Shown: positions 47,101 to 57,082, numbered from the stretch's first letter. The stretch: 64,000 bases of DNA from Gaertneriomyces semiglobifer (GCA_025558075.1 JAHLKF010000021.1:248001-312000); one strand, 5' to 3'. Notes: generated from the letters alone by a model not told the origin. Program-made: numbers and translations.

Positions 47101-50100
47101 CCATGGGTTGGAGGTTTTCCGAACCTTGTTCTTCGGGTTCGGAGGTACGCGCGATTGCTGGCGTAGTGCTGTCCATTGCCTCTTGGATCGAGAGTGGGGT
47201 GTCGTGCAGATAAAGATACTTAGTGGCACCGTTATTAGTCATGGCCAGACGTTGATGCGGACGTTCTGGGTGCTTTCCTTGAGAGGGTGTGTCCTTCATG
47301 AACTGTCCCAGGTTGGTGGTGACGGGGACTCCACTGAGGTGGTCCGTGCTAAGCTCACTGGTCACGGAGCATGGTATGGAAATGTCCGGGTTCGTGAGCG
47401 TGATTGCAAAGCTTGGATGAGGCGGTTTTTGCACCAAGGTCTGCATTTTGAGGGCTCCGAGCACGTCGTTGGCCAGGAGCACTAAGGGGCGGTTATGTTG
47501 GATTATGCGAAAATGAGCCCGAAAGGTGAGATATTCACCGGCTCGTCCTCGTAGCGCGACCGAAAGGCAAACCGAGGAATCGGAGGTCGCGTGTCCCCCT
47601 ATCCCCTTGAAATCGGTCGGTTCACAGGCCACCGTTTGGTGCGGCTCATACAGGAGGCCGAGGTACGAGCTGGAAATCAAGGATTCCGATGCCCCGGTGT
47701 CTAATACAACTGGTACCCATAGTTCCTGGATGACAGCTACTATCCAACATGGTTGGGTTGGCTCGGCGCGTCCTTCAACTGTTAGCAGACCCAGGTCTAT
47801 GCTGAGGAGTGCTTCCTGTTGTCGTTGCGTTTCCAGATGTGGCACCACTTCCTTCTCCGACGCGGTGACTAGCTCTTGCAAGCTCGTGAATTTAGGGCAC
47901 GGAGCCCGTCTTTTCGGGTTCGTTGGTGACTTGTTGGGCTGCGTTAGCATAGCTAGAGCCCGAAAAACGTCTCGACTCCGGGAGTCTTGTGAAGCTTGTT
48001 GGAGACTAGGGTGTGCACCTATGGCTACAATTTTTGGGTTTCCGCGCCTCCAATAATAGTCAGCGCGGACGACGTTTCCTGTGAGCAGGAAAGCCATGGT
48101 AACTTTCGCTGCGTGCTCTCGGGACACCAAAAGAGCATCTTCGGAGCTCCATTTCTGGTATTCCTCGATGTCAGCCGTGTCGAGGGAGGTGACTAAGATA
48201 AGTCGAGGCGTCCCATCCTTCTGGACTTTGAGGAGGAACTTAGCGGCCTCAGTGCTGGGCACGTGAGCATAATAGAGGTGATGGGAGGTCCACCCCACAG
48301 AGAACGGGTCTGTCCCCAGATGTCCGGCCTTGCGTCCGGGATCTGAACTAAAGAAAGATAGGGTCCGAGGGTTTCTGCCGGGTTCACTGAGCGAGACCTG
48401 AGGTTTTCCCCAGATAGTACATATTTGCCTCCAGAGCAAATCCTCGTTGATTTCCCCACTGTGTTCGTCGGCACTCGGGGGAGGTATTCCTGGATGTATC
48501 CGCGTTGGTCCATCCCTATCTGCTAGCAGAATGCGGGCTTCGGAACTGCCTGATGCAACGTCGAAGAATCCTACTGTGTGGAATCCTTCCCTGGCTGCCA
48601 GGTTCACTTCCGCCTGGCTGGGTTTATCCTCCGGCCCAAATTTTGCAGGGTCGGAGTTGGAAAAATGGACTCCCTTTTCAGAGCGTGGCTTCCAGCCGTC
48701 TGGCCTTGGCGCTCCATAAGGGCCCTTCGCTCCTGGGGCTTCATATTTGGGATTTTGCCAGCAGAATTTGCGCCAGTGGTTTCCGTTGCAGATGTCGCAA
48801 TTGCTGGGAGGTTTAACGTTCACATCTGGGCGTTTTCGCTCCTTGTTGTCAGCTCCGCGACCCAGAGACTTGGGTGTCGGAGCCTTATCCTTTTTGCTTT
48901 GTTTGTCCTTTGGGGTGTTGGAATCCCGTTGAGACTGGTCCCGGTCTCGTTTGAAGCACGGGTCACGATGCTTGGTTTCCGGGGACCCGAAGTAATGTTT
49001 GACGAAGTCCTTGAGCCTTGGAATGGTCGAAATTCCTGAGTTTCTGGCTAGGATACCGACGTCGGGGGGTAAATGCTTGTGAATTTGCCGGTAATGAAAG
49101 TCTCGCGGAGCCATCATTTCCGCTCGTCGCCCGTAAGCAAGGGTTCGCAGCCGATCCTTTTCATCTATGAACGCTACAAAATTGCGGTGCTTTTTGGGGT
49201 CCGGCGAGCAATTGTAGTATTGGTCTTCCAAGGCCTCGGCGGCCATAGGGTTACTGTACTCCCTTTGTAACTCCTTCATCCATTTGTTCCACGACCACGT
49301 CTCCACGTCCTCGACGTTCAATGAATCGAACCAGCTCTCCGCCGGGGAGCCGACTTCCAATAGAAGAGGGAGGAGCTGCACCATGCGGGTGTCCGAGACT
49401 TGGTTTAAACGTTGTCGGAGCGAGACTTTTTTGATCCAATCTTCCACTGGGTCGTTCAGTCGTCCTGAGAACTTAGGTAGATCCTCCGGGCGCAACTGGT
49501 ACTTGCGCGTCGCGTGAACGGGCTCCGGAACCGTTTCTGTTGGGCCGGGGCCTTCTTCTTCCTCTTCGACGCTGTCTGCCCAGCGGAACGGAGACCTGAG
49601 GCCTTGACTGGTACCGTAAAAGTCTTCCTGAATGCTGCTGTTTTTTGGAAAAAGGGTTTTATGAGTTTTTTGTTCAGAAAAGCGAACTTGCGGCTTAACT
49701 AAGGATGGTGTGGGAGTCATCATGTCGGGGGTCGCTGCCTTCTGTGGCCGGGCCTGAACTTTGATATATTCAAAGAGTTCATTCATGCGGGCGTCGATGC
49801 CCTCAAGCCATTGATGTGTGTGTGCCTGGGCGAGTAGTGCTTGGTCTGTTGCCTGGGCCGTTGATCCTTCCAGCGCACATAGGCGCTCATGGAGATCCTG
49901 GAGGGAGTCAACCGTCAATGGCTTTGGTCCCTGAGTTTCGGTGTCGGAGACTGTTAACTCGTATTCGTCGGGTCCGTAATAAATCGTTTCATCCGCCGCT
50001 TCAGCTGGACGCGGCGTTTGGGAAATGTTGTCGGAAGACATTTTTGCTGGTACTGGAACCTGTCCTTTTTTCAGCAGTAATTCTTGGAAGAATTGTGAAA

Positions 50101-50182
50101 GAGGGCTCTGATCCGCAATCTCGGGAATCGGTGCCTTTGGAGTTGAAGTGTAAATGGGTTCACCTTTGGGTTTCTCCACCAT
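44177..50182 (-). CDS. Family B gag-pol fusion, 2001 residues, ended by TAG inside integrase
   Basis: Starts MVEKPKGEP at the LTR/PBS junction. Gag capsid region with zinc knuckle CDICNGNHWRKFC (CX2CX3HX4C); protease VVLDTGASESLI (about residue 827); RT with FVDDVH (about 1272); RNase H (VLTDASYEAF, about 1510); integrase finger (HEGGGHFGFERTYAKAASQ ... CAECPTC), core Asp in IAMDFVTNLP, Asp in IISDRDSKF and Glu in ADGQAERENA. Gag and pol share one frame, unlike family A. The TAG after DLGYEP falls where family A has a Ser codon; the frame continues unbroken beyond it. All catalytic residues are present. Confidence 0.93.
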   Translation of the reverse strand: MVEKPKGEPIYTSTPKAPIPEIADQSPLSQFFQELLLKKGQVPVPAKMSSDNISQTPRPAEAADETIYYGPDEYELTVSDTETQGPKPLTVDSLQDLHERLCALEGSTAQATDQALLAQAHTHQWLEGIDARMNELFEYIKVQARPQKAATPDMMTPTPSLVKPQVRFSEQKTHKTLFPKNSSIQEDFYGTSQGLRSPFRWADSVEEEEEGPGPTETVPEPVHATRKYQLRPEDLPKFSGRLNDPVEDWIKKVSLRQRLNQVSDTRMVQLLPLLLEVGSPAESWFDSLNVEDVETWSWNKWMKELQREYSNPMAAEALEDQYYNCSPDPKKHRNFVAFIDEKDRLRTLAYGRRAEMMAPRDFHYRQIHKHLPPDVGILARNSGISTIPRLKDFVKHYFGSPETKHRDPCFKRDRDQSQRDSNTPKDKQSKKDKAPTPKSLGRGADNKERKRPDVNVKPPSNCDICNGNHWRKFCWQNPKYEAPGAKGPYGAPRPDGWKPRSEKGVHFSNSDPAKFGPEDKPSQAEVNLAAREGFHTVGFFDVASGSSEARILLADRDGPTRIHPGIPPPSADEHSGEINEDLLWRQICTIWGKPQVSLSEPGRNPRTLSFFSSDPGRKAGHLGTDPFSVGWTSHHLYYAHVPSTEAAKFLLKVQKDGTPRLILVTSLDTADIEEYQKWSSEDALLVSREHAAKVTMAFLLTGNVVRADYYWRRGNPKIVAIGAHPSLQQASQDSRSRDVFRALAMLTQPNKSPTNPKRRAPCPKFTSLQELVTASEKEVVPHLETQRQQEALLSIDLGLLTVEGRAEPTQPCWIVAVIQELWVPVVLDTGASESLISSSYLGLLYEPHQTVACEPTDFKGIGGHATSDSSVCLSVALRGRAGEYLTFRAHFRIIQHNRPLVLLANDVLGALKMQTLVQKPPHPSFAITLTNPDISIPCSVTSELSTDHLSGVPVTTNLGQFMKDTPSQGKHPERPHQRLAMTNNGATKYLYLHDTPLSIQEAMDSTTPAIARTSEPEEQGSENLQPMDWHDENLSKDEWERLVKEWSLDPNFRAPEALETQFLDPEFMIIDLDRAKPVTFALLCILRRFHEAFSYEGHLIGDHDELPYTPRFIRPAPPIRKPRPFSPLERDILSKEKDTMTSLGRWEKVSEAPTCCDPVVIHYANKPPRIAFDFRPINDCMAWDPYPFPNMLDIVNWMVSVPFRYASGGDANKGFYQIRIHREVRPWFTLRLPDGLYQCVYMPFGPKTAPQHFCRVLDHVLTGLKWKDVNNFVDDVHTRSETAYGALQAIAGWLQRFVQYKLTLRLDKCQWLFRQVRALGFVLASSGLRTDPAKVSVIQDWGRPRHIADLWSFVGLVGFYSQFIKNHSLLVGPLQDAIHEGVATYREKKKASKPKYSASKLAKAAAPSISDGATAESITMAKPTSAVSRQPKSVSELPVINPGVSDEPIDPFCVGRMARKRPDLGLRRFLAQTPVRWDPTRERAFQQAKEALSSEPVLAPPRKDFPYFVLTDASYEAFNVTLEQLQPDGRKKPVCYYSRRTTATEKRAPPVELEAGCVIWGLGKVRHYLEGTPFSLVVDHRPLLWLNQYRGDNRKLQRWALALEYWKDWMTIVHKPGRFHLVPDTLSRLIGAETLFCQAAPSPRAPRRARPSGTIFMATTRSQRAATDHPTTDVPPDEPSDPTTSGPEASLGRSVFSLTLHPALCEDIRRALTPSSSDLHFEALEILQLPSDPTQYSPHHLPLLQRWHLADGLLWHHLPTSTPSWRLYVPPNCVPQLARLFHEGGGHFGFERTYAKAASQVWWPKMAKDVRKLCAECPTCQLSKRNPQLPGGLLHPIPSKQGRWETIAMDFVTNLPPTQNGMDGFWLIVDKGHSKRIHVWPYRSDTTAVQFARLFVRRYVPLHGVPRTIISDRDSKFTSRFWQEVCRILKTETSLTTAYHPQADGQAERENATVLQVLTAMVNTNLDNWDELLPVAELIINDTVVESTKMTRFKMDLGYEP
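50163..50181 (-). other. Primer-binding site of family B, overlapping the gag start codon
   Basis: On the minus strand TGGTGGAGAAACCCAAAGG follows the LTR end ...TTACA directly. The first ten bases equal the family A site. ATG spans the junction. Confidence 0.65.
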
Positions 50183-50925
50183 GTAACGGATATTTCTTCG
50201 CTCGTGCTGTGATGCGCCGAGCGAAACAAGATAAGATTGGCGCTTCCGGGATGACCGTGGGCTTTGTTTATGTTTAATTTGGTTGCGACAGAGCGCGTGG
50301 GACGCAGCGTGTCTCGGATCCGTAAATACGAGGATCCGTGATTAAATGCGAGGGCACGAGAGTGCTGATAGGTGAACCAAGGAGCGATGTTGAGCCGGAT
50401 GATCAGTCCGTTAACTATGCCGCCGCCGAGCGTGGAAAAGAGGGATCGGACCCGTGGGACGCGGTTACTTAGCGTGCGTGCCTTTTCTCACTGGGGTTGT
50501 ATAGAGTGATTTGTATAGTTCAGCTCGTGTATTGAATTAGAACTATCTGACTCTAAGTTTCTACTGTTTCTTGCCCTCCTTGCCTTCACCGCTGCAGCCT
50601 TCTATTTATAGGAGCTTTCCGTCGCCTGCTTGCGCTTTCTCTCGGGCGTTGTTTTATCGCTCTCGGAAATTCCCCTATGTACTTCCGAGCCTTGTGCGCG
50701 CCGCTCCTTGACTCCTAAGGTTTCGAGTGCCAGCGGGCGTCGCTCCTTAACGTCAGAACCCTTGCGATGGTCTCCGTAGTATTTATTTTTAGCTATCAAA
50801 CCTGCGGGTGTGTTTCGGAGGTGCAGATCTTGTTCTTGTCTTGTGTTTATTATGCTAGGAGTTGAGGCACGGTCTCCGCACCGCTCCCTTGAGGTTCTGA
50901 GATTGCGGTCTTGGGATCCGCGACA
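50182..50925 (-). repeat. Family B 5' LTR
   Basis: 744 bp. About four differences from the other LTR were noticed by eye. Confidence 0.95.
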
Positions 50926-51155
50926 ACCCTACTTGGAGTTGTTAACTAAAACGATCCATTTTTGGGTTCAACCGGCTCATATAAGGGCCTTCAACGTCTA
51001 ATTTCTCATCAATGGAAATTACTCCGTCGCATCATCTACAGAAACCATCAGTGCCTTGACAAAAGCATCCTGAAGGACAAAGAAAATGAAGTCCCTCAAT
51101 CCAAAACATACTCTTCACCTTCCGACTCCGGCGGAGCATTGTTCTGGGTCAGATC

Positions 51156-51431
51156 CTAGTCATGAATCAGCACGGGGTGATACTTCAGATCGCGAAGGCG
51201 CTTGTGACCTTCGGCGGCGAGTGCCGTGGCGTTGAATGTATTTCGGATGGTAGGCGCAGGAGGTATATTAATTTGATCAAGTGAGAAAGCCGTGGTTGGA
51301 CTTGGGCCTGCAAGCTCAGGAGGATAGACGATGTACCCCAAGTAGAGGTAGAATTGATTCGGCTGCAATATAGTCAGTGGTCCTACCGATGACTTCGACC
51401 CATTAAGGGAAAATACATTATTGCATTTCAC
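51156..51431 (-). CDS. Hypothetical protein or exon, 91 codons
   Basis: It reads MKCNNVFSLNGSKSSVGPLT, then YLGYIVYPPELAGPSPTTAF and LRDLKYHPVLIHD. Composition is natural and it starts at the first ATG, but upstream minus-strand exons may exist. No family was recognised. It lies next to the family B insertion and may be interrupted by it. Confidence 0.4.
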   Translation of the reverse strand: MKCNNVFSLNGSKSSVGPLTILQPNQFYLYLGYIVYPPELAGPSPTTAFSLDQINIPPAPTIRNTFNATALAAEGHKRLRDLKYHPVLIHD

Positions 51432-52695
51432 ATTTTCCCATGAACAGCCTTACCATTCCCGCACATCCCGGCCGCGGAGGCAAAAAAAAAACATCAAATT
51501 AGATGCATCCGAGCGCATTTTGATGCTGGTATTAGCCATCAGATTTTGGTTGATGACATTCCTTGTACGTCGTTTGTCTCCTCAGCTGCAACGCGTTGAT
51601 TCATTTGCCACCCCTGCTTCTTGCCACAGCATCCTCCATATTCATTCCGCTGCGTGCAAACCTCTCGGATCTCAGTCACATCGGCAATATTCATCCACCC
51701 CTCGGCGAGTTCAACTGTCAGCGTCAGGTAAGCGCCTTCATCAATTGATCAGCGCAACCTCCAAAACATTGATTGCGAGGTACGGTGTTCGAGTTTCGCA
51801 GAACTCGGGTGCATGTACTTATTTTTTTACCATTGTACCTAGTCCGTGACGTAGTGACGGATGTGGAAGTCTTGCCCGACCCCGAAGTCCCGGCGCCTGA
51901 AGACATCCTTGATAGTAAAGGATGGCAATCGCCGAATCCTGAAAACCAGAGGGAAAAGAGGTGAAAGACAGTAAGCGCCAATTTGGAACCAGTATACCGT
52001 CGCCATCAATATCAGATTTGGCAGCACTATTACACCGCTGACGAACCATCCATAAATCTACTTCTCTGATACCAGACCCCAGCCAATTTTGATTCACCAT
52101 GTATCCCATGATGCAGATAAAGAGCGAACGCCCATCACATGCTTTCGGCAACCTACTTTAACCTATCATCAAAGAGATTCCAATCTTGAACCGAATCGGT
52201 CTAAGGGTCATGCACACGAAGTCCCCTGTCCTGCTGTGTTTTGCCACAGACGCACTAAGTGAACCATATGGGCTCCTGTTAAAAGCTTATCCAACAACGA
52301 TCGTGGGCCCATTTGAATATGACAGCTGATTGTCTTGTGTGATTTCGGAAGCAAGGATGCTATCATGCAGCTTCATGCTGAAGACCAGTTCTCCACAGAT
52401 CTACTAACAAGGGCCCCACGTCCTTTTCTTTCTGTTTCCTATGAGAGGCGTTCATTCTGGAGACGGCTCGCCACTTAACACGCTTGCCACAAACAACACT
52501 ACCAGTTGCCAACATTCATACCCGACATGCAGCAGCAATCAACATACTCCTTGCAATTTCGACATCCCCGAAACTAGACGTTGTCGTGATCTGCTCCTGG
52601 ATACTATACTGCTGAGTATGCGGTAAACCGCTAATCACGATTACCGTTAAGTAGTGGGAAAAAGCTCATAGGCTCGACTTCGGTTCCAGCCGCAG

Positions 52696-52741
52696 GATCC
52701 ACTGTCATATCATACGTACTGTACTGATATGACAGTGGATC
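52696..52741. repeat. Hairpin with 17-bp perfect arms
   Basis: Arms GATCCACTGTCATATCA (52696-52712) and its exact complement (52725-52741), with a 12-base loop. Confidence 0.85.
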
Positions 52742-52862
52742 GTGCACCCTTGCCATCACCAGGAGTACCAATGTATACATACCCAGTGGAATCACCCACT
52801 GAAAAATCCTCCACTTCCTCTATCTCTCATATTGAAAGTTCGGCCGTATTCGCTTGCTGAGA

Positions 52863-52904
52863 TTCACCCCTGGAGATATACATGTATATATATCCAGGGG
52901 TGAA
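52863..52904. repeat. Hairpin with 12-bp arms and self-complementary centre
   Basis: Arms TTCACCCCTGGA (52863-52874) and TCCAGGGGTGAA (52893-52904) enclose TATACATGTATA, itself palindromic. Confidence 0.8.
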
Positions 52905-53140
52905 CCTTACAACCGACGGTCATACGCTGTCTATGGATCTCGCATATTCCCGATTCCATCCGGCCATTAGCTGCTGAATCTGCGGCCTGCCGTTTGCCAT
53001 ATGAGATATTGCGGTCACCAATTTGCCTCGCCATTTGGATTGGATGCGTTACACGAATAGTCGTGTCGGATTGATCCCGGTGGCGAGCGATGGCATCGCA
53101 TCTGAAAGAAAAATATTGGCCGTATGGCGCCAGCCGGGAA

Positions 53141-53148
53141 TATAAAAA
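53141..53148 (+). promoter_or_regulatory. TATA box of the three-exon gene
   Basis: TATAAAAA lies 89 bases before ATG 53230. Confidence 0.55.
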
Positions 53149-53229
53149 AGCACTCACCCCATAGCCTTCCCAGTTTCCACATCACTCATTCTGTATGGCA
53201 ATCATATTAATATTCATAACAACATCAGA

Positions 53230-54071
53230 ATGAGCGACGCAGAGATTCCATGCGAACAACTTCTGGGCCGCCAGGTCGAGTATCCCCTGGCTCACAACCT
53301 CAACCTTTTCGAAGAGCTGCCGGGATCCCAGCATGCAATGTGGAGTACGGTTGTTGACGATATCCTCGCCCATCCCGAGGAATACATGGTGACGAGAGGA
53401 TGCCGGTGCGAGCGATCGCACATGACTGTGATTGATCCCGACCGATGCGCCACCCATGTCAGGAGGGTCTTAGAGATAAGGATTCCGGATGTCGCCTGGA
53501 ACAGGCACTCCGTGCCGGCTATTGTCGCAGCCAGGTACGTACATCAGAGTGCTCGTCCTGTTGCTGTCATCATACAATGCTGACATTCAACTTGCAGGTT
53601 GCTGGCGACGTCGCACGGCCTGGGTGGGGCCGTCGTGGCCTACGATGCAAGTGCCCGCAACACTAACACCGTCAGGTTAGCATCACTCACTTCAAATTAC
53701 TCGTACCCACCGGTTTCATATCATCTAACCGGAAATCACATAGGGTTACCTGGCACTGGGCCAACCACGGCCGGGCGGACGAATGGTACCGAACGGTGAA
53801 AAACGATCGTGGTTCCTTTGGGAGGCGCTCGGTGTTTTTTCAAACGAGCCCATGGATAGCGCCCCCAGCATCCCTCCCAGCACCCCTCCCCGCACCGGCG
53901 CCTGCGTCCAACCAAGTGGCCGCTAGGCGACCAGAAGAAGTCGCCCGTGTTGTGGGCGCCAATTTCGCCCAAGTGCCGCCGGTCCTACTCCGAATGTTGG
54001 CGGAAGGCATGCTGGACGTTGGAGAAGACGTCTGCAAGGAAATGGTGCAAAATCTGTTCCCGAGAGGCTAG
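53230..54071 (+). CDS. Three-exon hypothetical protein, 236 residues
   Basis: Exons 53230-53534, 53598-53675 and 53744-54071 join exactly in frame (711 nt). Introns are 63 nt (GTACGT...TTGCAG) and 68 nt (GTTAGC...CATAG, with CTAAC before the acceptor), both in phase 2. The product starts MSDAEIPCEQLLGRQVEYPL, has a middle block VTRGCRCERSHMTVIDPDRC and VVAYDASARNTNTV, a W-H-W-A-N-H core, a Pro/Ala linker (APPASLPAPLPAPAPA) and a helical end (ARVVGANFAQVPPVLLRMLA). No signal peptide or membrane segment. Family not recognised. A TATA box lies 89 bases upstream. This is the best intact host gene in the window. Confidence 0.8.
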
Positions 54072-54700
54072 GGTGGTGCCGGTGGGTGTCGGTGGTGTCG
54101 CTTGGGTGATGGGTGATGGTGTAGTTAGGGTGGTTTCGGTGTCTGTTTCTGTGCATGCATGTGCAATGAGGGTAATATCATGGGTGTGCAAAAAAACCAA
54201 GTGACAACAACCTGCCTGTCATATCCCAAATAGGCTCCCATCGCATATCCTGATGCAGCAGCTGAGGATATCTTGCAGGTGTCCTCAAAAGCCAATACTG
54301 CCGATATCCCAGTCATATTGGAGCTGAGGATACACGGCCTAGGTTCGGACACTTTCGCGACCTCTGCCTGACCGCGTCAGAATGCAAAAGCATAAAAGCG
54401 CCGTCATATCACGGAAACGTGCTTTGGGGAAGTGGAGCGTCATAGGGCCCTGTGACGGCTACAGAAGTCATCCCCACGAAGTTGTGCGGAAGCCTCAGCG
54501 AAGTAAGCTACTAGACTATCCTGCAAAACACCCGTGTGCGCAGTTCCATTAACTCAGTATGGCAGCCCAGAACTTCTCCATGTCAGTTTAGTGCTCCACG
54601 CGTAGTATACCCTGACCCCTGAACTGATTATGTAATACAAGGGCGTAGGTGTCAAATTCCAATCGGTGGCACAGTAGCAATTTCATGGGGTTAGGGTGCA
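54072..54700. other. Intergenic, no supported gene
   Basis: G/T-rich 3' flank of the three-exon gene, then unremarkable sequence. Confidence 0.35.
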
Positions 54701-54710
54701 ATCGCTGGAA

Positions 54711-54718
54711 TATAAAGG
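54711..54718 (+). promoter_or_regulatory. TATA box before a repeat-bearing transcript
   Basis: TATAAAGG 59 bases before ATG 54770. The frame from that ATG is only ten codons, so the transcript's coding content is unclear. Confidence 0.3.
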
Positions 54719-54844
54719 GAGGCCCCCCTCGCGCTTCCCCTCGCATCCGCGATACATTTCTCACATCTCATGGCGACCTATCCGCAACGGCTTTCTTCTT
54801 GAGGTGGGTGCAGCTACTGTTCGGTTCGATGTGTGCCCGCGAAC

Positions 54845-55364
54845 TGCTGGGGCCGGTACTGGTGGTCTCTTCTCTAACTTGGTGCGTCCTGCGGTACGCC
54901 GTGAATGGGCGTCTCGCTTGTGATGGGGACTCACTGGTGACGGTATCTCTCGGGGGAGTGGGAACTGTCTGTGGCTCTGCTGGGGCTGGCCCTGGTGGTC
55001 TCTTCTCTAACTTGTTGCGTCCTGCGGTACGCCGTGAATGGGCGTCTCGCTTGTGATGGGGATTCACTGGTGACGGTATCTCTCGGGAGCTGCAGATGGG
55101 CTTACGATTTTTGTGCCTGCTGGGGCTGGTACTGGTGGTCTCTTCTCTAACTTGGTGCGTCCTGCGGTACGCCGTGAACGGGCGTCTCGCTTGTGATGGG
55201 GACTCACTAGTGACGGTATCTCTCGGGGCATGAAGATTGCGCAATGGTTGCTTGCTGGGGCTGGCACTGGTGGTCTCTTCTCTAACTTGGTGCGTCCTGC
55301 GGTACGCCGTGAATGGGCGTCTCGCTTGTGATGGGGATTCACTGGTGACGGTATCTCTCGGGGC
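54845..55364. repeat. Tandem array of four units, about 110-135 bp
   Basis: Units beginning near 54847, 54979, 55117 and 55251 share GGTGGTCTCTTCTCTAACTT, then CCTGCGGTACGCCGTGAA and GGTGACGGTATCTCTCGGG, with variable linkers between units. The minus strand stays open through most of the array in two overlapping frames, with S/T/R/P-rich low-complexity translation (ESPSQARRPFTAYRRTHQVR). Whether it is coding is doubtful. Confidence 0.8.
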
Positions 55365-55628
55365 GACTGTTGCGGATTCATTGTCTCTGGTACACTATTC
55401 TGACTCCCACTTTCTTTAGCAGGTTGGTTTGGCTTCAAAGAATTTGTACTTTTAGTTGACGGAGTCTGTACTTTACTTGATAATACAATTGTTCTGTTGC
55501 AGAACCGATGTTCAGTCGAATATAATTTAACAAGCGTGCGAGGTATAAATATGACAGAAATGTGCGAGAACACTTCGTCGGCGAGCGCTCTTTATATATA
55601 TAACACGCCCCGTCTTCAGTTCACCCGC

Positions 55629-56216
55629 ATGTTTGGGTCTGGTGACATACACGCCGCAACAGACGATTTCCCCGACGGCGACAAGCGGATCACTGATCCT
55701 CTTCCCTCGGTTCACTTAACGGTCTCAGGATGCAACTATTGCAGCCGCGAGTTAACCCAACCTTATACCCTACGAACACGCGCTCCGCTAGCGGCTTCGT
55801 TCCAAGAGTGCGCGATCCAATCTTTCGTTCGTTACAACAGCGAGCACAGTGGTCCGCAACTCTTCCATCTTCTGCCCCTCCTAGACTCTCTTTGTAATCA
55901 AGCAAGCCAGCCTGTTCCAGCCACATGTCGCATTCAAAACCGTAGTCGCTGTTTGCCGCACTTTCCGTCTCCCACGGGTAACTCGGAGCTTACCAAAGTA
56001 CCAAAGAGGCTGCGAATAAGGTCGCCCCGCTTGTCCCGACACTTGTCGTCTGTTAGCTCACCGAGTGCCACTACCGACCTTTTCACCTACCATACGCAGG
56101 CCGATGATATTGTTGGTGCCGAACTTGCGCATGTACCATCGGCGTACGTCAATAAATGCTGCATCTTCCGCAACGCTCTGGTCATATCGAGTCCTAACGC
56201 TGTTCGGCAAGGATGA
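55629..56216 (+). CDS. Doubtful open frame after a TATA box
   Basis: A TTTATATATATAAC element (about 55590-55603) precedes ATG 55629 of a 195-residue frame ending at 56216. A second frame from ATG about 55730 (MQLLQPRVNPTLYPTNTR; FVPRVRDPIFRSLQQRAQ) has more protein-like composition but stops near 55895. One of them may be real; an intron or frameshift may connect them. No family. Confidence 0.25.
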   Translation: MFGSGDIHAATDDFPDGDKRITDPLPSVHLTVSGCNYCSRELTQPYTLRTRAPLAASFQECAIQSFVRYNSEHSGPQLFHLLPLLDSLCNQASQPVPATCRIQNRSRCLPHFPSPTGNSELTKVPKRLRIRSPRLSRHLSSVSSPSATTDLFTYHTQADDIVGAELAHVPSAYVNKCCIFRNALVISSPNAVRQG

Positions 56217-56572
56217 TGTGGGGTAGCGTTTCTTGGTTTTGCCAGTTGGGCACATGGCAGTTCGTCTTCGGTTGACTGCATGCGCCATGTTGACAACCAA
56301 CCCTTGTTCGGCTGGAGCAGTGGCGGGCCCAGGCGGTGGCCGGGGTTTTGAACTGAAAGAGGCGAGATATTGAGCCAAAAAACAAAAAAAAAACTGAAAT
56401 ACCAACAGTAGCAAAAAAATCATACATTCACGATGAAGGTGGCAATGACCTTGATCTCCTCTGCAATCGGTTGTCTGGATCGGCTGGGTAAGCGCTCCGC
56501 GGCTGACACAGTGGGGATAATTAGCTGTTCAGCTAATAATCCGCACTGCGTCAGTGACCTGCTTGACCCAAA

Positions 56573-56860
56573 CTAGGATTCGCTTGAGAGTTTTGATGCA
56601 AATAGGCTCCTCTCCGGTCTGAGAATTGCCTCTTCTCGCAAAAGCACCAGGTCGAACATGCCGGGTTTCATTTTTTTGAGGACATAAGCCTTGAGGGACT
56701 TTTCAATGCCATCATCCTCGCCGTCGGATTTCTCCGTCTCATCGTCGGGCATTCTGTACTTGTCGAAATCGTAATCCAACCGTGTCGACGAGGCATCGCC
56801 TGCACTACCCATGACGCCGGGCTCCACACCATCGACCATACGGTTAGCAGCAGCTAGCAT
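56573..56860 (-). CDS. Hypothetical acidic 95-residue protein
   Basis: The start is placed at MLAAANRMVDGVEPG (56860) because a TTTAAATA element lies about 70 bases upstream on the minus strand (56929-56936); the frame is open further up to 56968. An acidic middle (DDETEKSDGEDDG) is followed by a helical end (KSLKAYVLKKMKPGMFDLVL). No family. It ends at TAG, with no sign of splicing. Confidence 0.45.
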   Translation of the reverse strand: MLAAANRMVDGVEPGVMGSAGDASSTRLDYDFDKYRMPDDETEKSDGEDDGIEKSLKAYVLKKMKPGMFDLVLLREEAILRPERSLFASKLSSES

Positions 56861-57082
56861 TTTAGAACGGGATAACAGGACAAAACAGGACAAAATGAAA
56901 AAAGACTGATTGATGATAGGTGCCCAAATGTATTTAAACAGTGGCAAAACAGATTTCCATCCAGACATACCCCAGACACTTTATAGCATGACAAAAAATC
57001 CTTGTGGTCCTGCGATACAGCGGGTGATTAGAAAGAGTGCGCAAGAATGCCACGGATAGTCGTGCCATGAAACCCGCCGGTA

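Larger units (their letters stand above)
41231..50925 (-). mobile_element. Ty3/gypsy chromodomain element, family B
   Basis: 744-bp LTRs at 41231-41974 and 50182-50925 differ at only a handful of bases, so insertion is recent. The target duplication is ACCC (41227-41230 and 50926-50929). A single fused gag-pol frame, chromodomain and long downstream region fill the interior; one in-frame TAG (44177-44179) interrupts. The purine tract (CGAAGGGGGA on the minus strand) abuts the 3' LTR at 41975. Confidence 0.95.
50926..53140. other. Gene-poor interval with possible spliced minus-strand exons
   Basis: Apart from the minus-strand frame at 51156-51431 and two hairpins near 52.7 and 52.9 kb, only weak coding hints are seen. 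Minus-strand frames at about 51839-52151 (AAKSDIDGDG; KDVFRRRDFGVGQDF) and 51560-51720 could be exons of the same gene but could not be joined with confidence. Confidence 0.3.

Noticed and set aside
54768..55573. Minus-strand Arg/Ser/Pro-rich proteins over the tandem array
   Set aside because: Low-complexity translation in two shifting frames driven by the DNA repeat; no start context or family.
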